Shown piece after piece: positions 9,283 through 17,914 of a DNA stretch of 64,000 bases. The notes below the pieces were generated by a model. The model ran no database searches. It was not told the DNA's origin and was given only the letters and a program-made list of their open reading frames with translations. The position numbers and the translations under genes are program-made. This DNA is from Shewanella kaireitica (GTDB lineage: Bacteria > Pseudomonadota > Gammaproteobacteria > Enterobacterales > Shewanellaceae), in NCBI RefSeq assembly GCF_023284045.1, contig NZ_JAKIKQ010000001.1, positions 124,001-188,000 of the forward strand, given 5' to 3'. The number at the start of each line of letters is the position of its first letter. Positions within the stretch are counted from its first letter, which is position 1.

Positions 9283-9534
9283 ATGGATAGCGCAACAATA
9301 TGGGAATGGGTCGGGTATTTAGCCTCTGTGGTGGTTGCCATATCGCTGATGATGTCAAATATCAAAAAGCTACGCTGGTGGAACCTGATTGGAGCTGCAC
9401 TGTTTGTGGCCTATGGCTTAGCCATTGATGCCATTCCTGTTGCATTGGTGAATTTCTTCATTGTACTTATCGATATTTACTATTTAGTTAAACTCTATAA
9501 AGCCGATCCTCAAGAGCAGGACACTGGTTCCTAA
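9283..9534 (+). CDS. Small inner-membrane protein (YgjV/CBU_0592-like)
   Basis: 83 residues from ATG 9283, chosen because it has a GGAG ribosome site eight bases upstream; the in-frame upstream TTG has none. Three hydrophobic segments (about 8-22, 31-47, 50-68) are separated by a short KKLRWWN loop. This pattern and the WNLIGA..YG motif resemble small YgjV-type membrane proteins of unknown function. The short hydrophilic tail is acidic. It follows the thioesterase by 110 bp and has its own terminator. Confidence 0.7.
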   Translation: MDSATIWEWVGYLASVVVAISLMMSNIKKLRWWNLIGAALFVAYGLAIDAIPVALVNFFIVLIDIYYLVKLYKADPQEQDTGS

Positions 9535-9604
9535 GTGTTTATAAAGCTTTGCTAACAATGGATGTTGGTTACTCATTAATGCTCTATGGCCACTAGGCCA
9601 CGGA

Positions 9605-9638
9605 AAAGGAGGCGATATAAGTCGGCCTCCTTTAATTT
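9605..9638 (+). terminator. Intrinsic terminator after the small membrane protein
   Basis: AAAGGAGGC (9605-9613) pairs with GCCTCCTTT (9625-9633), followed by AATTTTAT. Confidence 0.75.
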
Positions 9639-9639
9639 T

Positions 9640-10024
9640 ATCTTCTCTATAATACTCACAAGCTTAAACCTCTTAACCTCAATAATGGCCTAACTCTTAC
9701 GGCTGAACACTAGTACACATTTTCAGTTAAGTATCAGTTCACCTTTTGAGGTTAATATTTTACTTGCTTGATTTAATGTAAGTCTTTTTATTTTTCTACT
9801 GATGCATTCTGTTGGGGGGAGTTAGATTTTCGGTGATTCTCACTATTAATCGTATCGCGAGCTAAGCAACGTTATCAAAAGATAAGAGTGTTAATCTGTA
9901 TTTGTGTTTAGCGTTATCGCTTTTAATCGCTTTATTGATTTTTGGTTGGCGACTACTATTAATCCATCGACAAGAGGTCAATATCACCGCAATACGATAC
10001 CGTACTGCACAGAGGAGATAAATC
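9640..10024 (+). other. Gene-free region carrying the catalase promoter
   Basis: About 385 bp, AT-rich. It contains the dyad TTATC-AAAA-GATAA (9872-9885) but no good match to the four-part OxyR consensus that I could defend. It ends in the AGAGGAGAT ribosome site of the 17-codon frame before katB. Confidence 0.4.
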
Positions 10025-10078
10025 ATGGCCACCATTTTTGATTTAATCGAAACTTGGCTTGAGTCTAGCCAAGATTGA
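10025..10078 (+). CDS. 17-residue leader peptide or microprotein ahead of katB
   Basis: ATG 10025 opens a frame encoding MATIFDLIETWLESSQD, ending with TGA at 10076-10078. A strong ribosome site (AGAGGAGAT) lies upstream, and the stop codon runs into the katB ribosome site (TGAGGAG), only ten bases before the katB ATG. The peptide is acidic with an amphipathic look. The spacing suggests translational coupling or a leader role. It is too short to assign by family, and only comparison with related genomes can show that it is conserved. Confidence 0.5.
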   Translation: MATIFDLIETWLESSQD

Positions 10079-10088
10079 GGAGTAATTT

Positions 10089-11552
10089 ATGAGTCAGCAC
10101 AACCGAGTACTAACTGCACAGAATGGCGTACCAATTAGCGACGACCAAAACTCACTATCCGCAGGTGAACGCGGACCATTGTTACTTCAAGATTGGCATT
10201 TAATTGAAAAGTTGGCGCACTTCAATCGCGAACGTATCCCGGAGCGTATTGTGCACGCCAAAGGCACAGGTGTTTACGGTACGTTTACCCTGACAAAAGA
10301 TTTAAGTGACTTCACACTGGCAGAACATTTCAACGGTGTAGGCAAGCAAACTGAGACTTTTGTGCGCTTCTCTACCGTTGGTGGTGAGATGGGCAGCGCC
10401 GATGCTGAGCGAGATCCCCGTGGATTTGGTCTACGTTTTTATACCGAGCGCGGTAATCACGATATTGTCGGTAATAACACTCCGACCTTCTTCCTGCGTG
10501 ATGGTATTAAGTTTCCGGACTTTATCCATACTCAAAAGCGTAACCCGCAAACCAACTTAAAAGATCCACATGCAATGTGGGATTTCTGGGCACTTAACCC
10601 TGAAGCACTACACCAAGTGACGATTCTAATGTCAGATCGTGGTATTCCTGCTAATTATCGTCAAATGCATGGATTCGGTTCGCACACTTTCTCTTTTTGG
10701 AATGCCAAAGGTGAGCGCTTCTGGGTTAAGTTCCATTTCAAAACCCAGCAAGGTATTGCAAATTTAACGGCCGAACAGGCAGATATTTTGAAAGGTATCG
10801 ATCCTGATTCATCGCAGCGTGACATGGTGGCGGCGATTAATGATGGCAACTTCCCTAAGTGGAGCGTTAAAGTTCAGATCATGCCTGAAGCTGAAGCCAA
10901 TACTTATAAGATCAATCCATTCGATCTCACCAAAGTATGGCCACACGGCGACTACCCACTGATTGAGATTGGTGAGCTAGAGCTTAATCGTATGCCTGAA
11001 AACTACTTTGCAGAGGTCGAGCAAGTCGCATTGGCGCCAAGTAACCTAGTACCTGGTGTGGGCGCATCGCCTGACAAGATGCTGCAGGCGCGGTTATTTG
11101 CCTATGCAGATGCGCAGCGCTATCGTATTGGCGCTAACTATAATCAACTGCCTGTAAACTGCCCCCATGCAACCACGGCAAATCATCACCAACGTGGCGG
11201 CGCAATGGCCGGAACTCAGTGCCCATTCTCCGGTAGCCAAACGGGTGGTGATGCGAGTCGTAACTATGGTCCTAACAGCCATGATGGTTTGCAAGAGCAA
11301 GCACACTTTGCTGAGCCACCTCTGCGTTTAGACGGTGAAGCTGACCGCTACAGTCGTTACAACCAAGATGACTTTAGCCAAGCAGGTGATTTGTACCGCT
11401 TGTTACCAGAAGAAGAGAAGGCTAGATTAATTACAAATATTGTTGGCACTTTGAGCATAGTGAGTGAAGCCACTCAAGCTAAAATGGTTGAACACTTTAG
11501 CGCGGCTGATAGCGACTACGGCCAGCGCGTGAAGCAAGCGTTGGGCTTATAG
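10089..11552 (+). CDS. katB: Monofunctional haem catalase
   Basis: A 487-residue small-subunit catalase, which dismutates hydrogen peroxide. Catalytic His56 lies in RIPERIVHAKG, the distal Asn is in the GNNTPTFF motif (129/130), and the proximal haem ligand Tyr339 is in RLFAYADAQRYR. The motif RFSTVGGEMGSADAERDPRG (about 93-112) is typical of the family. ATG 10089 has a GAGGAG ribosome site that overlaps the stop of the preceding 17-codon frame. No signal peptide is present, so it is probably cytoplasmic. The nearby nuclease genes and catalase resemble the exeM-katB neighbourhood I recall from Shewanella oneidensis. Confidence 0.96.
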   Translation: MSQHNRVLTAQNGVPISDDQNSLSAGERGPLLLQDWHLIEKLAHFNRERIPERIVHAKGTGVYGTFTLTKDLSDFTLAEHFNGVGKQTETFVRFSTVGGEMGSADAERDPRGFGLRFYTERGNHDIVGNNTPTFFLRDGIKFPDFIHTQKRNPQTNLKDPHAMWDFWALNPEALHQVTILMSDRGIPANYRQMHGFGSHTFSFWNAKGERFWVKFHFKTQQGIANLTAEQADILKGIDPDSSQRDMVAAINDGNFPKWSVKVQIMPEAEANTYKINPFDLTKVWPHGDYPLIEIGELELNRMPENYFAEVEQVALAPSNLVPGVGASPDKMLQARLFAYADAQRYRIGANYNQLPVNCPHATTANHHQRGGAMAGTQCPFSGSQTGGDASRNYGPNSHDGLQEQAHFAEPPLRLDGEADRYSRYNQDDFSQAGDLYRLLPEEEKARLITNIVGTLSIVSEATQAKMVEHFSAADSDYGQRVKQALGL

Positions 11553-11634
11553 ACTTAGCATAAACCGAGAAGGCTAAGATGGCTCTGAGCCGAAGGGCTA
11601 ATACGGTAAAGACAGAAGAGCTGAACAAAAAAGC

Positions 11635-11669
11635 AAAGGCCTGTGGGGCATGACTCCACAGGCCTTTTT
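11635..11669 (+). terminator. Intrinsic terminator after catalase
   Basis: AAAGGCCTGTGG (11635-11646) pairs with CCACAGGCCTTT (11656-11667), followed by TT. It is strong and lies 83 bp after the stop codon. Confidence 0.85.
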
Positions 11670-11718
11670 ACTCGTATCTAAATCATTTCGGCATGATCTG
11701 GCTCAGCTAGAACCGATG

Positions 11719-12273
11719 CTAAAACATCAAAGTCACCACACCTAACAAAGCAAAAAGTACTGCACAGCCTCGATGGATCCAGTGCATGGGTAGTTTCTCT
11801 GCACTGAAGTGCCCTGCAATCACCACGGGGACGTTGGCGATTAACATACCCAGCGTTGTCCCCATCACTACCATTGCTAATGCATCGTATTTGGCTGAAA
11901 GCACGACGGTAGCTATCTGTGTCTTATCGCCCATTTCAGCAATGAAAAATAGTATAAAGGTTGCTAAGAAAGGTCCCATTGAATAAAAACGGCTCTCCTC
12001 TTCATCGACTTTATCTGGCACAAGCACCCAAAGTGCAATGGCAAAGAATGACCCTGCGACTAAGTAGCGACCAATCTCGGGACTGATATAACCGATAGCC
12101 CACTGACCAAGCCAAGCTGCGGCAAAGTGGTTGGCGAGTGTTGACAGAAAAATACCCAGAATAATGGCTGTTTTGTTTTTAAATCTGGCGGCGAGAATGA
12201 GCGCTAATAACTGTGTTTTATCACCAATTTCGGCAATAGCAACGGTAAAGGTTGAGGCGAGAAGAGCTTCCAA
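11719..12273 (-). CDS. mneA: Manganese exporter MneA, UPF0016/GDT1 family
   Basis: A 184-residue protein with six predicted membrane segments and the two family signature motifs EIGDKTQ (about 14-20) and EMGDKTQ (about 116-122), which line the cation path. Homologues export Mn2+ in Vibrio (MneA) or act as Golgi Mn/Ca transporters in eukaryotes (TMEM165/Gdt1). I place the start at TTG 12273 (MEALLASTF..): a TAGGA ribosome site precedes it, and a longer in-frame extension would have to translate through the riboswitch. The upstream manganese riboswitch strongly supports the metal assignment: expression should rise when Mn is high. Confidence 0.9.
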   Translation of the reverse strand: MEALLASTFTVAIAEIGDKTQLLALILAARFKNKTAIILGIFLSTLANHFAAAWLGQWAIGYISPEIGRYLVAGSFFAIALWVLVPDKVDEEESRFYSMGPFLATFILFFIAEMGDKTQIATVVLSAKYDALAMVVMGTTLGMLIANVPVVIAGHFSAEKLPMHWIHRGCAVLFALLGVVTLMF

Positions 12274-12284
12274 TGGTATTCCTA

Positions 12285-12480
12285 TATTAGGGAGGCAAAA
12301 ATCCAAGCACAATACACCCCTCCCTAAAATGAGTGGCATTGTGCTCAGGTCTTGCTGGGTCGATGGCAATCAAAATGACACCGACTGTAAGTACCATGGC
12401 GTATGGCCAATTATGTTGATACTTACTCAACCAATGTAAAGCGAATACATTGATTGATAGCTACTCCCCTGAAGCAGAGC
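12285..12480 (-). promoter_or_regulatory. yybP-ykoY manganese riboswitch upstream of mneA
   Basis: Read on the minus strand, the leader contains the conserved 5' box AGGGGAGTAG (12470-12461), a TATCAACATA segment, and the 3' loop CAGCAAGACCTGAG. These are hallmarks of the yybP-ykoY aptamer, which binds Mn2+. The expression platform is a perfect 9-bp stem TTAGGGAGG / CCTCCCTAA (12327-12319 with 12295-12287), just upstream of the TAGGA ribosome site and TTG start. Ligand binding probably alters this stem and thereby translation or termination. The aptamer core spans roughly 12340-12475; exact borders are estimated. Confidence 0.87.
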
Positions 12481-12698
12481 TGAGCATTATAGTGATAATG
12501 CAGCTAAGTTCAATGCTAAAAAGGCTGTCGATGCCTCATTTTTGAACTAAAACAGTGAAACGTAAACTAAGTGTTACTAAGGCTTTACAGCCTTATTGTC
12601 GATAAGTATTAAGTTGATTTTATGCTATGCAGATGGCTTGCCGAGGCGGTGAGTAGCTGTTAATGTCGCTAACAGTCATTTTTTAGAGAAAGAGTCGT

Positions 12699-12905
12699 AA
12701 TGAAACAATCTTATCGATATTGCCCGCGATTTACCAAGCCTCAGTGGCGAAGTTGATAAGGTGAATATCCGTATTATTTAACTAAGCCGTTGGGGCCAAT
12801 TGGAATCGTAAGGTCGATGGTGACCAGATTCGATTGGGGGCTGTTAATAGTATTGTTAACTTGCGAAAATATCTCTCCCTCAAAGTCGTTCTAAATCTGA
12901 CCTAC
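12699..12905 (+). pseudogene. Possible gene remnant
   Basis: Two short protein-like stretches in different frames lie upstream of the permease gene: one encodes IDIARDLPSLSGEVDKVNIR (from about 12715) and stops at a TAA, and the other encodes NWNRKVDGDQIRLGAVNS (from about 12800) and stops near 12907. No start codon with a ribosome site joins them. They may be remains of a frameshifted small gene, or chance. I do not recognise the family. Confidence 0.25.
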
Positions 12906-12940
12906 CAAAAATAAATTATAAAATCTAACAGGACAATTTT

Positions 12941-14140
12941 GTGAATTCAAAAATACTTGGCTCTATCGCCATTGTAGCTGGAACAGCAATTGGTGGTGGT
13001 ATGTTGGCATTGCCACTTGCTACCGCATCACTCGGTACTATCCCTGCACTACTTTTACTGGTTGTGATTTGGGGCGTATCTATCTACACCTCTTTATTGA
13101 TGCTTGAAATTAACCTGCGTGCAGGTGTTGGCCTAAACGTGCATGCGATTACCGGTAAAACACTAGGTAAGGTGGGGCAACTTATTCAAGGTGGCTCATT
13201 TTTAAGCTTGCTATTCGCATTAACCATGGTCTATCTGATGGGCGGCTCGTCGCTGCTTGAATCTAAGATGGAACTGGTCGGTATGAAGATGGACAACCAG
13301 CTCGCGGTACTGTTGTTTACTGCTATTTTTGGTGGTTTTATTGCAGTCGGTGTACGTTGGATTGATAAAGTATCCCGGGTGCTATTTACTTCGATGATTG
13401 CACTATTGGTTATTGTTGTAGCCTATCTGCTACCAGAAGTGGATATGAATCTGCTGATGAACAACTCAACCGCAGGCATCGTTGCAGGTAGTGATTTAAC
13501 TAATCTATGGTTAGCCGCTATTCCTATTGTGTTTACCTCTTTCGGCTTCCATGTCTGTATCGCGACTATTGTGCGTTACTTAGATGGCGACGCCATCTCA
13601 CTACGTAAGGTACTTATTATTGGTTCAACCATTCCGTTGGTGTGTTATATCCTATGGCTAATGGTGACGCTTGGTACATTAGGCGGTAAGACTGTTTATG
13701 GCTTTGAAGGCTCATTACCGCTATTGGTAACAGCACTGCAGGGCGTGGCTGACTCTGCTATTTTGCAGCAGTTTATTGATCTGTTTGCAAACCTTGCATT
13801 GGTCACGTCGTTCCTCGGTGTGACCATGAGTTTGTTTGATTACGTGGCTGAGCTTACTCGTGCTAAAGACAACGCCTTAGGCCGTGCGCAAACTTGGTTA
13901 TTGACCTTTATACCGCCACTTTTATGTGCGCTTTACTACCCTGATGGTTTTTTCCAAGTACTCGGTTTCGCGGCGATTCCACTGGTTGTGATGATTATCT
14001 TCTTGCCAATTGCTATGGCTCTTGGCCAGCGTAAGCAAAACTTGGGCGGCTATCAAGTGAGTGGCGGTAGCGCTGCACTCAGTGTTGCTGGTGTGTTGGG
14101 CGCAGGCATTATTGCCGCGCAGTTGTGGGTTGCTCTATAG
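12941..14140 (+). CDS. Aromatic amino acid permease (TyrP/Mtr family)
   Basis: A 399-residue protein with about eleven membrane segments. The N-terminal motif GTAIGGGMLALPLATA (about 15-30) is the substrate and ion-binding signature of the hydroxy/aromatic amino acid permease family (TyrP, Mtr, TnaB), which imports tyrosine or tryptophan with protons. The residues IPIVFTSFGFH (about 192-202) also fit. The start is GTG 12941 with AGGA ten bases before. It appears monocistronic, with its own terminator. I saw no TyrR box in the upstream 150 bp. Tyrosine versus tryptophan preference cannot be decided by eye. Confidence 0.88.
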   Translation: MNSKILGSIAIVAGTAIGGGMLALPLATASLGTIPALLLLVVIWGVSIYTSLLMLEINLRAGVGLNVHAITGKTLGKVGQLIQGGSFLSLLFALTMVYLMGGSSLLESKMELVGMKMDNQLAVLLFTAIFGGFIAVGVRWIDKVSRVLFTSMIALLVIVVAYLLPEVDMNLLMNNSTAGIVAGSDLTNLWLAAIPIVFTSFGFHVCIATIVRYLDGDAISLRKVLIIGSTIPLVCYILWLMVTLGTLGGKTVYGFEGSLPLLVTALQGVADSAILQQFIDLFANLALVTSFLGVTMSLFDYVAELTRAKDNALGRAQTWLLTFIPPLLCALYYPDGFFQVLGFAAIPLVVMIIFLPIAMALGQRKQNLGGYQVSGGSAALSVAGVLGAGIIAAQLWVAL

Positions 14141-14213
14141 ATAAAGTAGCAATGCAACGTTAGCTTTACAGATGATACAACTGGAGTCTGTTTATTAGCT
14201 AACATCTTGTGAT

Positions 14214-14254
14214 AAAGTCGAGCAACAATATAAATATTGAGCTCGGCTTTTTTT
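14214..14254 (+). terminator. Intrinsic terminator after the permease
   Basis: AAAGTCGAGC (14214-14223) pairs with GCTCGGCTTT (14241-14250), with an inner CAATAT/ATATTG extension and a T-run. Confidence 0.8.
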
Positions 14255-14332
14255 ATATCTAAAACTGACCAAAGTTGTATATGGCAGTTAGCAGAAAATA
14301 ATAATCCTAAAAATAAAAATGGACTTAACAAC

Positions 14333-16492
14333 ATGAAAAAATGGCTTTTGACAGCTGCGGCAATGGCGACCTCTTTTGGAGCTACTGCTGATGAAGGTAT
14401 GTGGCAGCCTTATCAGTTACCTGCAATGGCAGACGAACTGAAGGTAAAAGGGTTAGAGATCGATGTTAACTCGATTTCAAAACTAACCGAATTTCCAATG
14501 AATGCCGTGATCAGCCTTGGCGGCTGTACAGCGTCATTTGTTTCACCAAAAGGCCTAGTGGTAACAAACCATCATTGTGCTTATGGTTCAATTCAGTACA
14601 ACTCAACGCCAGAGAAAAATTTACTTAAAGATGGCTTTTTAGCTAAAAGCTTTGCTGAAGAGTTGCCTGCTACGCCGGGTTCTCGTATCTATGTTACCGA
14701 AGCCGTCACTAATGTGACCGACGATGTGAAGTCAGGCCAAATGAGCAAAGTGGGTAACGACTTCTATAAAGGCATAGAGCAAAAAGAAAAAGCGCTAGTA
14801 GCTGAGTGTGAAAAAGAAGATGGCTACCGCTGTCAGGTTTACAGTTTCCATGGTGGTCTTGAGTATTACTTAGTCAAGCAAATGGAAATTCGTGACGTAC
14901 GCTTAACGTACAACCCTGCCGCGAGTGTGGGAAAATATGGTGGTGATATCGATAACTGGATGTGGCCACGTCATACTGGCGATTACTCTTTTTATCGTGC
15001 CTATGTCGGCAAAGATGGTAAGCCAGCTGATTTCAGCAAAGACAACGTGCCTTACGAGCCAAAAAGCTTTTTAAAAGTATCAGCTAAAGGCGTTAGTGAT
15101 GGCGATTTTGTCATGGTAGCGGGTTACCCTGGCCGTACGAATCGTTACCGCACCGCGAATGAAGTCGAAAACCAGTTTGAGTGGGCTTATCCAGAGGGTA
15201 AAGTTCTCCGTGAGCGCATTATTGAGATTATCAAAGAAACTGCACCAGAGGGCAGCGATGAGCGCATTAAGTATGAAAGCGCGATTGCCGGTCTAGCTAA
15301 CTACGCTAAAAACTTCACCTCGATGATTGAGTTCTACGGTAAATCAACCATGCTTGATGACCGTAAAGGACTGGAGCAGGACTTAGCGAATTGGATTAAA
15401 GCCGACAAGAAACGCCAAGCTAAATACGGCGAAGTATTGGCACAATTGGACAAGCTAATTGCTAAAGGTCAACAAGGTCAAGAACGTGATTTGCTGCTGG
15501 GCTATATGGGTTACAGCACTATGATGAGCACAGCTAATCGTTTGTATCGCTTAGCGAATGAAAAAACGTTACCAGATATGCAGCGTGAACCAGGTTATCA
15601 AGACCGTGATATGACTCGCTTTACCTCTGGTATGGAGCGTATTGAGCGCCGTTATGCTGCTAGTGTTGATAAAGCAATACTTGCCGATCTAATTAGCCGT
15701 TATGCCGCACTACCAAAAGATCAGCGCTTACCTGCGTTTGATAAAGCCTTTGGTATTGGTAACAAGTTCGATATGGCTAAGTTTAATAAAACGCTAGATA
15801 AGATGTATGCCAACACTAAACTGTCAGATAAAGACACGCGTTTGGCATGGATGGATAAGTCAGTTGCTGACTTTAAAAAGTCTAAAGATCCATTCATTCA
15901 ATATGCAGTCGCGACATATGCAGAGCGTATGCAACGCGAGCAGGCTGAAAAGCAGTTGGCGGGTGATTTAATGAAAGTACGTCCACAATATATGGACGCC
16001 ATCATTGCTTATAACCAAGAGCAAGGAAAGCCAGTGTATGCTGATGCAAACTCTAGCCTACGAGTCACAGTGGGCAATGTGAAAGGCTACTCACCTGAAG
16101 ATGGTCTGCAAGCAGTGCCATTTACTCGTCTTGAAGGTATCCTAGCAAAAGACACTGGTGTTGACCCATTCGATGCGCCTAAGAAGCAACTTGAGCTAAT
16201 CGCTAACAAGCAGTACGGCGATTACTATGTTAAGTCGCTAGATTCTGTACCCGTTAACTTCCTATCGACGCTGGACACTACAGGTGGTAACTCAGGTTCA
16301 CCAACCTTGAATGGCCGTGCTGAGTTAGTCGGTCTGCTATTTGACGGTGTATACGAGAGTATCATTGGTGATTGGGGTTACGATCCTGATACTAACCGTT
16401 CAATTCAAGTTGATAGCCGTTATATGCTTTGGGTGATGAAGTACTTAGATCATGCAGATAACTTGCTTGAAGAGATGGAAATTGTGCACTAA
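14333..16492 (+). CDS. S46-family dipeptidyl peptidase, DPP7-like
   Basis: A 719-residue secreted serine peptidase; ATG 14333 gives a clean signal peptide (MKKWLLTAAAMATSFGATA), unlike in-frame starts upstream. The chymotrypsin-like triad is visible: His in VTNHHCAYG (80/81), Asp217 in WPRHTGDYS, and Ser654 in GGNSGSPTL. Eighteen residues after the Ser stands Gly (LLFDG); in this family Gly there marks DPP7-type preference for hydrophobic P1 residues, Arg marks DPP11-type acidic preference. The enzymes remove dipeptides from peptide N-termini in the periplasm. Length matches the family (about 700-720). It forms a single-gene unit. Confidence 0.92.
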   Translation: MKKWLLTAAAMATSFGATADEGMWQPYQLPAMADELKVKGLEIDVNSISKLTEFPMNAVISLGGCTASFVSPKGLVVTNHHCAYGSIQYNSTPEKNLLKDGFLAKSFAEELPATPGSRIYVTEAVTNVTDDVKSGQMSKVGNDFYKGIEQKEKALVAECEKEDGYRCQVYSFHGGLEYYLVKQMEIRDVRLTYNPAASVGKYGGDIDNWMWPRHTGDYSFYRAYVGKDGKPADFSKDNVPYEPKSFLKVSAKGVSDGDFVMVAGYPGRTNRYRTANEVENQFEWAYPEGKVLRERIIEIIKETAPEGSDERIKYESAIAGLANYAKNFTSMIEFYGKSTMLDDRKGLEQDLANWIKADKKRQAKYGEVLAQLDKLIAKGQQGQERDLLLGYMGYSTMMSTANRLYRLANEKTLPDMQREPGYQDRDMTRFTSGMERIERRYAASVDKAILADLISRYAALPKDQRLPAFDKAFGIGNKFDMAKFNKTLDKMYANTKLSDKDTRLAWMDKSVADFKKSKDPFIQYAVATYAERMQREQAEKQLAGDLMKVRPQYMDAIIAYNQEQGKPVYADANSSLRVTVGNVKGYSPEDGLQAVPFTRLEGILAKDTGVDPFDAPKKQLELIANKQYGDYYVKSLDSVPVNFLSTLDTTGGNSGSPTLNGRAELVGLLFDGVYESIIGDWGYDPDTNRSIQVDSRYMLWVMKYLDHADNLLEEMEIVH

Positions 16493-16527
16493 TCATATTG
16501 ATTATGATTAATTAGCCTTTTGATGCG

Positions 16528-16562
16528 AAAGCCGAAACATGAAAGTGTTTCGGCTTTTTTGT
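16528..16562 (+). terminator. Intrinsic terminator after the S46 peptidase
   Basis: AAAGCCGAAACA (16528-16539) pairs with TGTTTCGGCTTT (16546-16557), followed by T. Confidence 0.9.
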
Positions 16563-16568
16563 TTGAAT

Positions 16569-17153
16569 CTAGCTTTCGTTATTTTGACTACATTTCACTA
16601 GAGAGTTTTGAAGCTCATTTATTGATTGTATGAGGTTAGTGATTCTTGTTTCTAAGTCATAAAATGCGTTGTTTAGTTCTTGGTTGGAACCTGATGTATA
16701 TGACCAACATGTAATTGAGATATTTGAGGAGGCTTCTTCGTACTTGAGAAGTTTATCTTTTAACTCTGGAGTATAAATATGGATAAGCATATTAAGGCGC
16801 ATTTGATTTTCGGATTTTTCCGATAGACTCTTTTTAATACTTTCTATTTGTTCAATAATTTCTGCTTCAGATAACCCTTTTCTTTGATTCGGTTCAATTT
16901 CAGTTTTATATAATTCGGAATGAAATTGCCGTAATTCAAATAAGAGGTTAAACATTGGCCCGAGGTTACTGAGTTTTTCTTTTCTACCGCTAACACGTCG
17001 TTCATGTTGATGCTGCATATCTAATTGCTCAAAGCGGGCTCTCATTTCAGTTTTTGCCCTTCCATGAAGAAAAATCTGTATCAGTATTACTCCGATAAAA
17101 GCAAGTAGCCCAACAGCTAACTGAGCGGCGGGCCCGAATAATTTATGAATCAT
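16569..17153 (-). CDS. Hypothetical membrane-anchored coiled-coil protein
   Basis: I do not recognise a family. From ATG 17153 the protein has 194 residues: one N-terminal membrane segment (LAVGLLAFIGVILIQIF, about 10-27), then a charged, largely helical region (KTEMRARFEQLDMQHQHERR..) and two further helical stretches, probably cytoplasmic. The frame extends upstream to a GTG at 17210 and an ATG at 17174, but neither has a better ribosome site, so the start is uncertain. The gene is AT-rich relative to its neighbours and lies beside a repeat mosaic, which hints at acquisition by transfer. The nearest genes point in the other direction. Confidence 0.6.
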   Translation of the reverse strand: MIHKLFGPAAQLAVGLLAFIGVILIQIFLHGRAKTEMRARFEQLDMQHQHERRVSGRKEKLSNLGPMFNLLFELRQFHSELYKTEIEPNQRKGLSEAEIIEQIESIKKSLSEKSENQMRLNMLIHIYTPELKDKLLKYEEASSNISITCWSYTSGSNQELNNAFYDLETRITNLIQSINELQNSLVKCSQNNES

Positions 17154-17239
17154 CAGGAATTCAATAATGTACATATTCTGAGTGTTTATTGGATGTTGTG
17201 AACAGTACACTAAAGTGAAATCTTAATTTTATCAATGAC

Positions 17240-17910
17240 TAAAAATACGAACTTACGCCCGAGGAAAGTCGTGGCGCTTCGCCCACACCCGAGCCAAGGG
17301 GGAAAGCGCTTGCCCCCCTTAGCGAACCCTCAGCGCCCCGGCGAAATTTAAAAAGCGAAATTTCCAACGGGGGAGATTAGCTTCTGCGAGCTAAGCTTTT
17401 TACCTTTACTCCAGTGCTAACTGAGAGCGCCGTTAATTTTTAGCGTAAAGCTGAAAACTCAAATGCAGCAAGTTCGCGCTTTTTTAACTCAGTGTAGATA
17501 CGGCTGTGACCTTCCATGACATGGATGTCATGGCGAGCTTCCATGGACGGACTTGCTGCGCGTCACGGTCGTATCTGCACATGCGCCGACCGCAGGTCAT
17601 TGGAACCACTTTTGCTTGATGATTCCTGATAGATAAAAAGATACTTTGAAAGCATGGAAGGCGGTGAGCTTATATGGCTAAACTTTTAGCGGGCCTCGGA
17701 TTTATCTGCTCATGCTCATGCGCTAGCCGCAGGCCATTGGAACCAATGGTGCCGAGCGGCATAATACCAGACAAAATAAACCGTAATCGCTATAGGTTTG
17801 TCCGATAGCGGACATTCATTTAATGGAGAAAACCGTACTCTGTGCGGTATCTAAAATACGCTCAGCTGCGCAGCCTAGCCCGTAGCTGATTGTTAAGTCT
17901 TAACAGGTGA
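17240..17910. repeat. Repeat mosaic without clear genes
   Basis: About 670 bp of atypical, locally GC-rich DNA. It holds a nested inverted repeat: outer arms of about 19 bp (17492-17510 and 17564-17582, about 15 matches) around an inner CCATGACAT/ATGTCATGG hairpin (17514-17533). It also holds an imperfect direct repeat (CATGCGCC.. at 17580-17608 and CATGCGCT.. at 17718-17746, 25 of 29 bases equal) and smaller dyads such as TTAGCT/AGCTAA. A 34-codon frame on the minus strand (17440-17544) reads through the hairpin. This resembles interspersed repeat clutter seen between Shewanella genes, though I cannot name the family. Confidence 0.55.
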
Positions 17911-17914
17911 AAGA

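Noticed and set aside
9870-9890. Dyad TTATC-AAAA-GATAA as OxyR site before katB
   Set aside because: OxyR recognises four ATAG-type elements over about 38 bp, which are not present; a short AT-rich dyad alone is not enough.
12274-12369. N-terminal extension of MneA by 32 codons
   Set aside because: The extension overlaps the riboswitch expression platform, and family homology begins at the TTG-start position.
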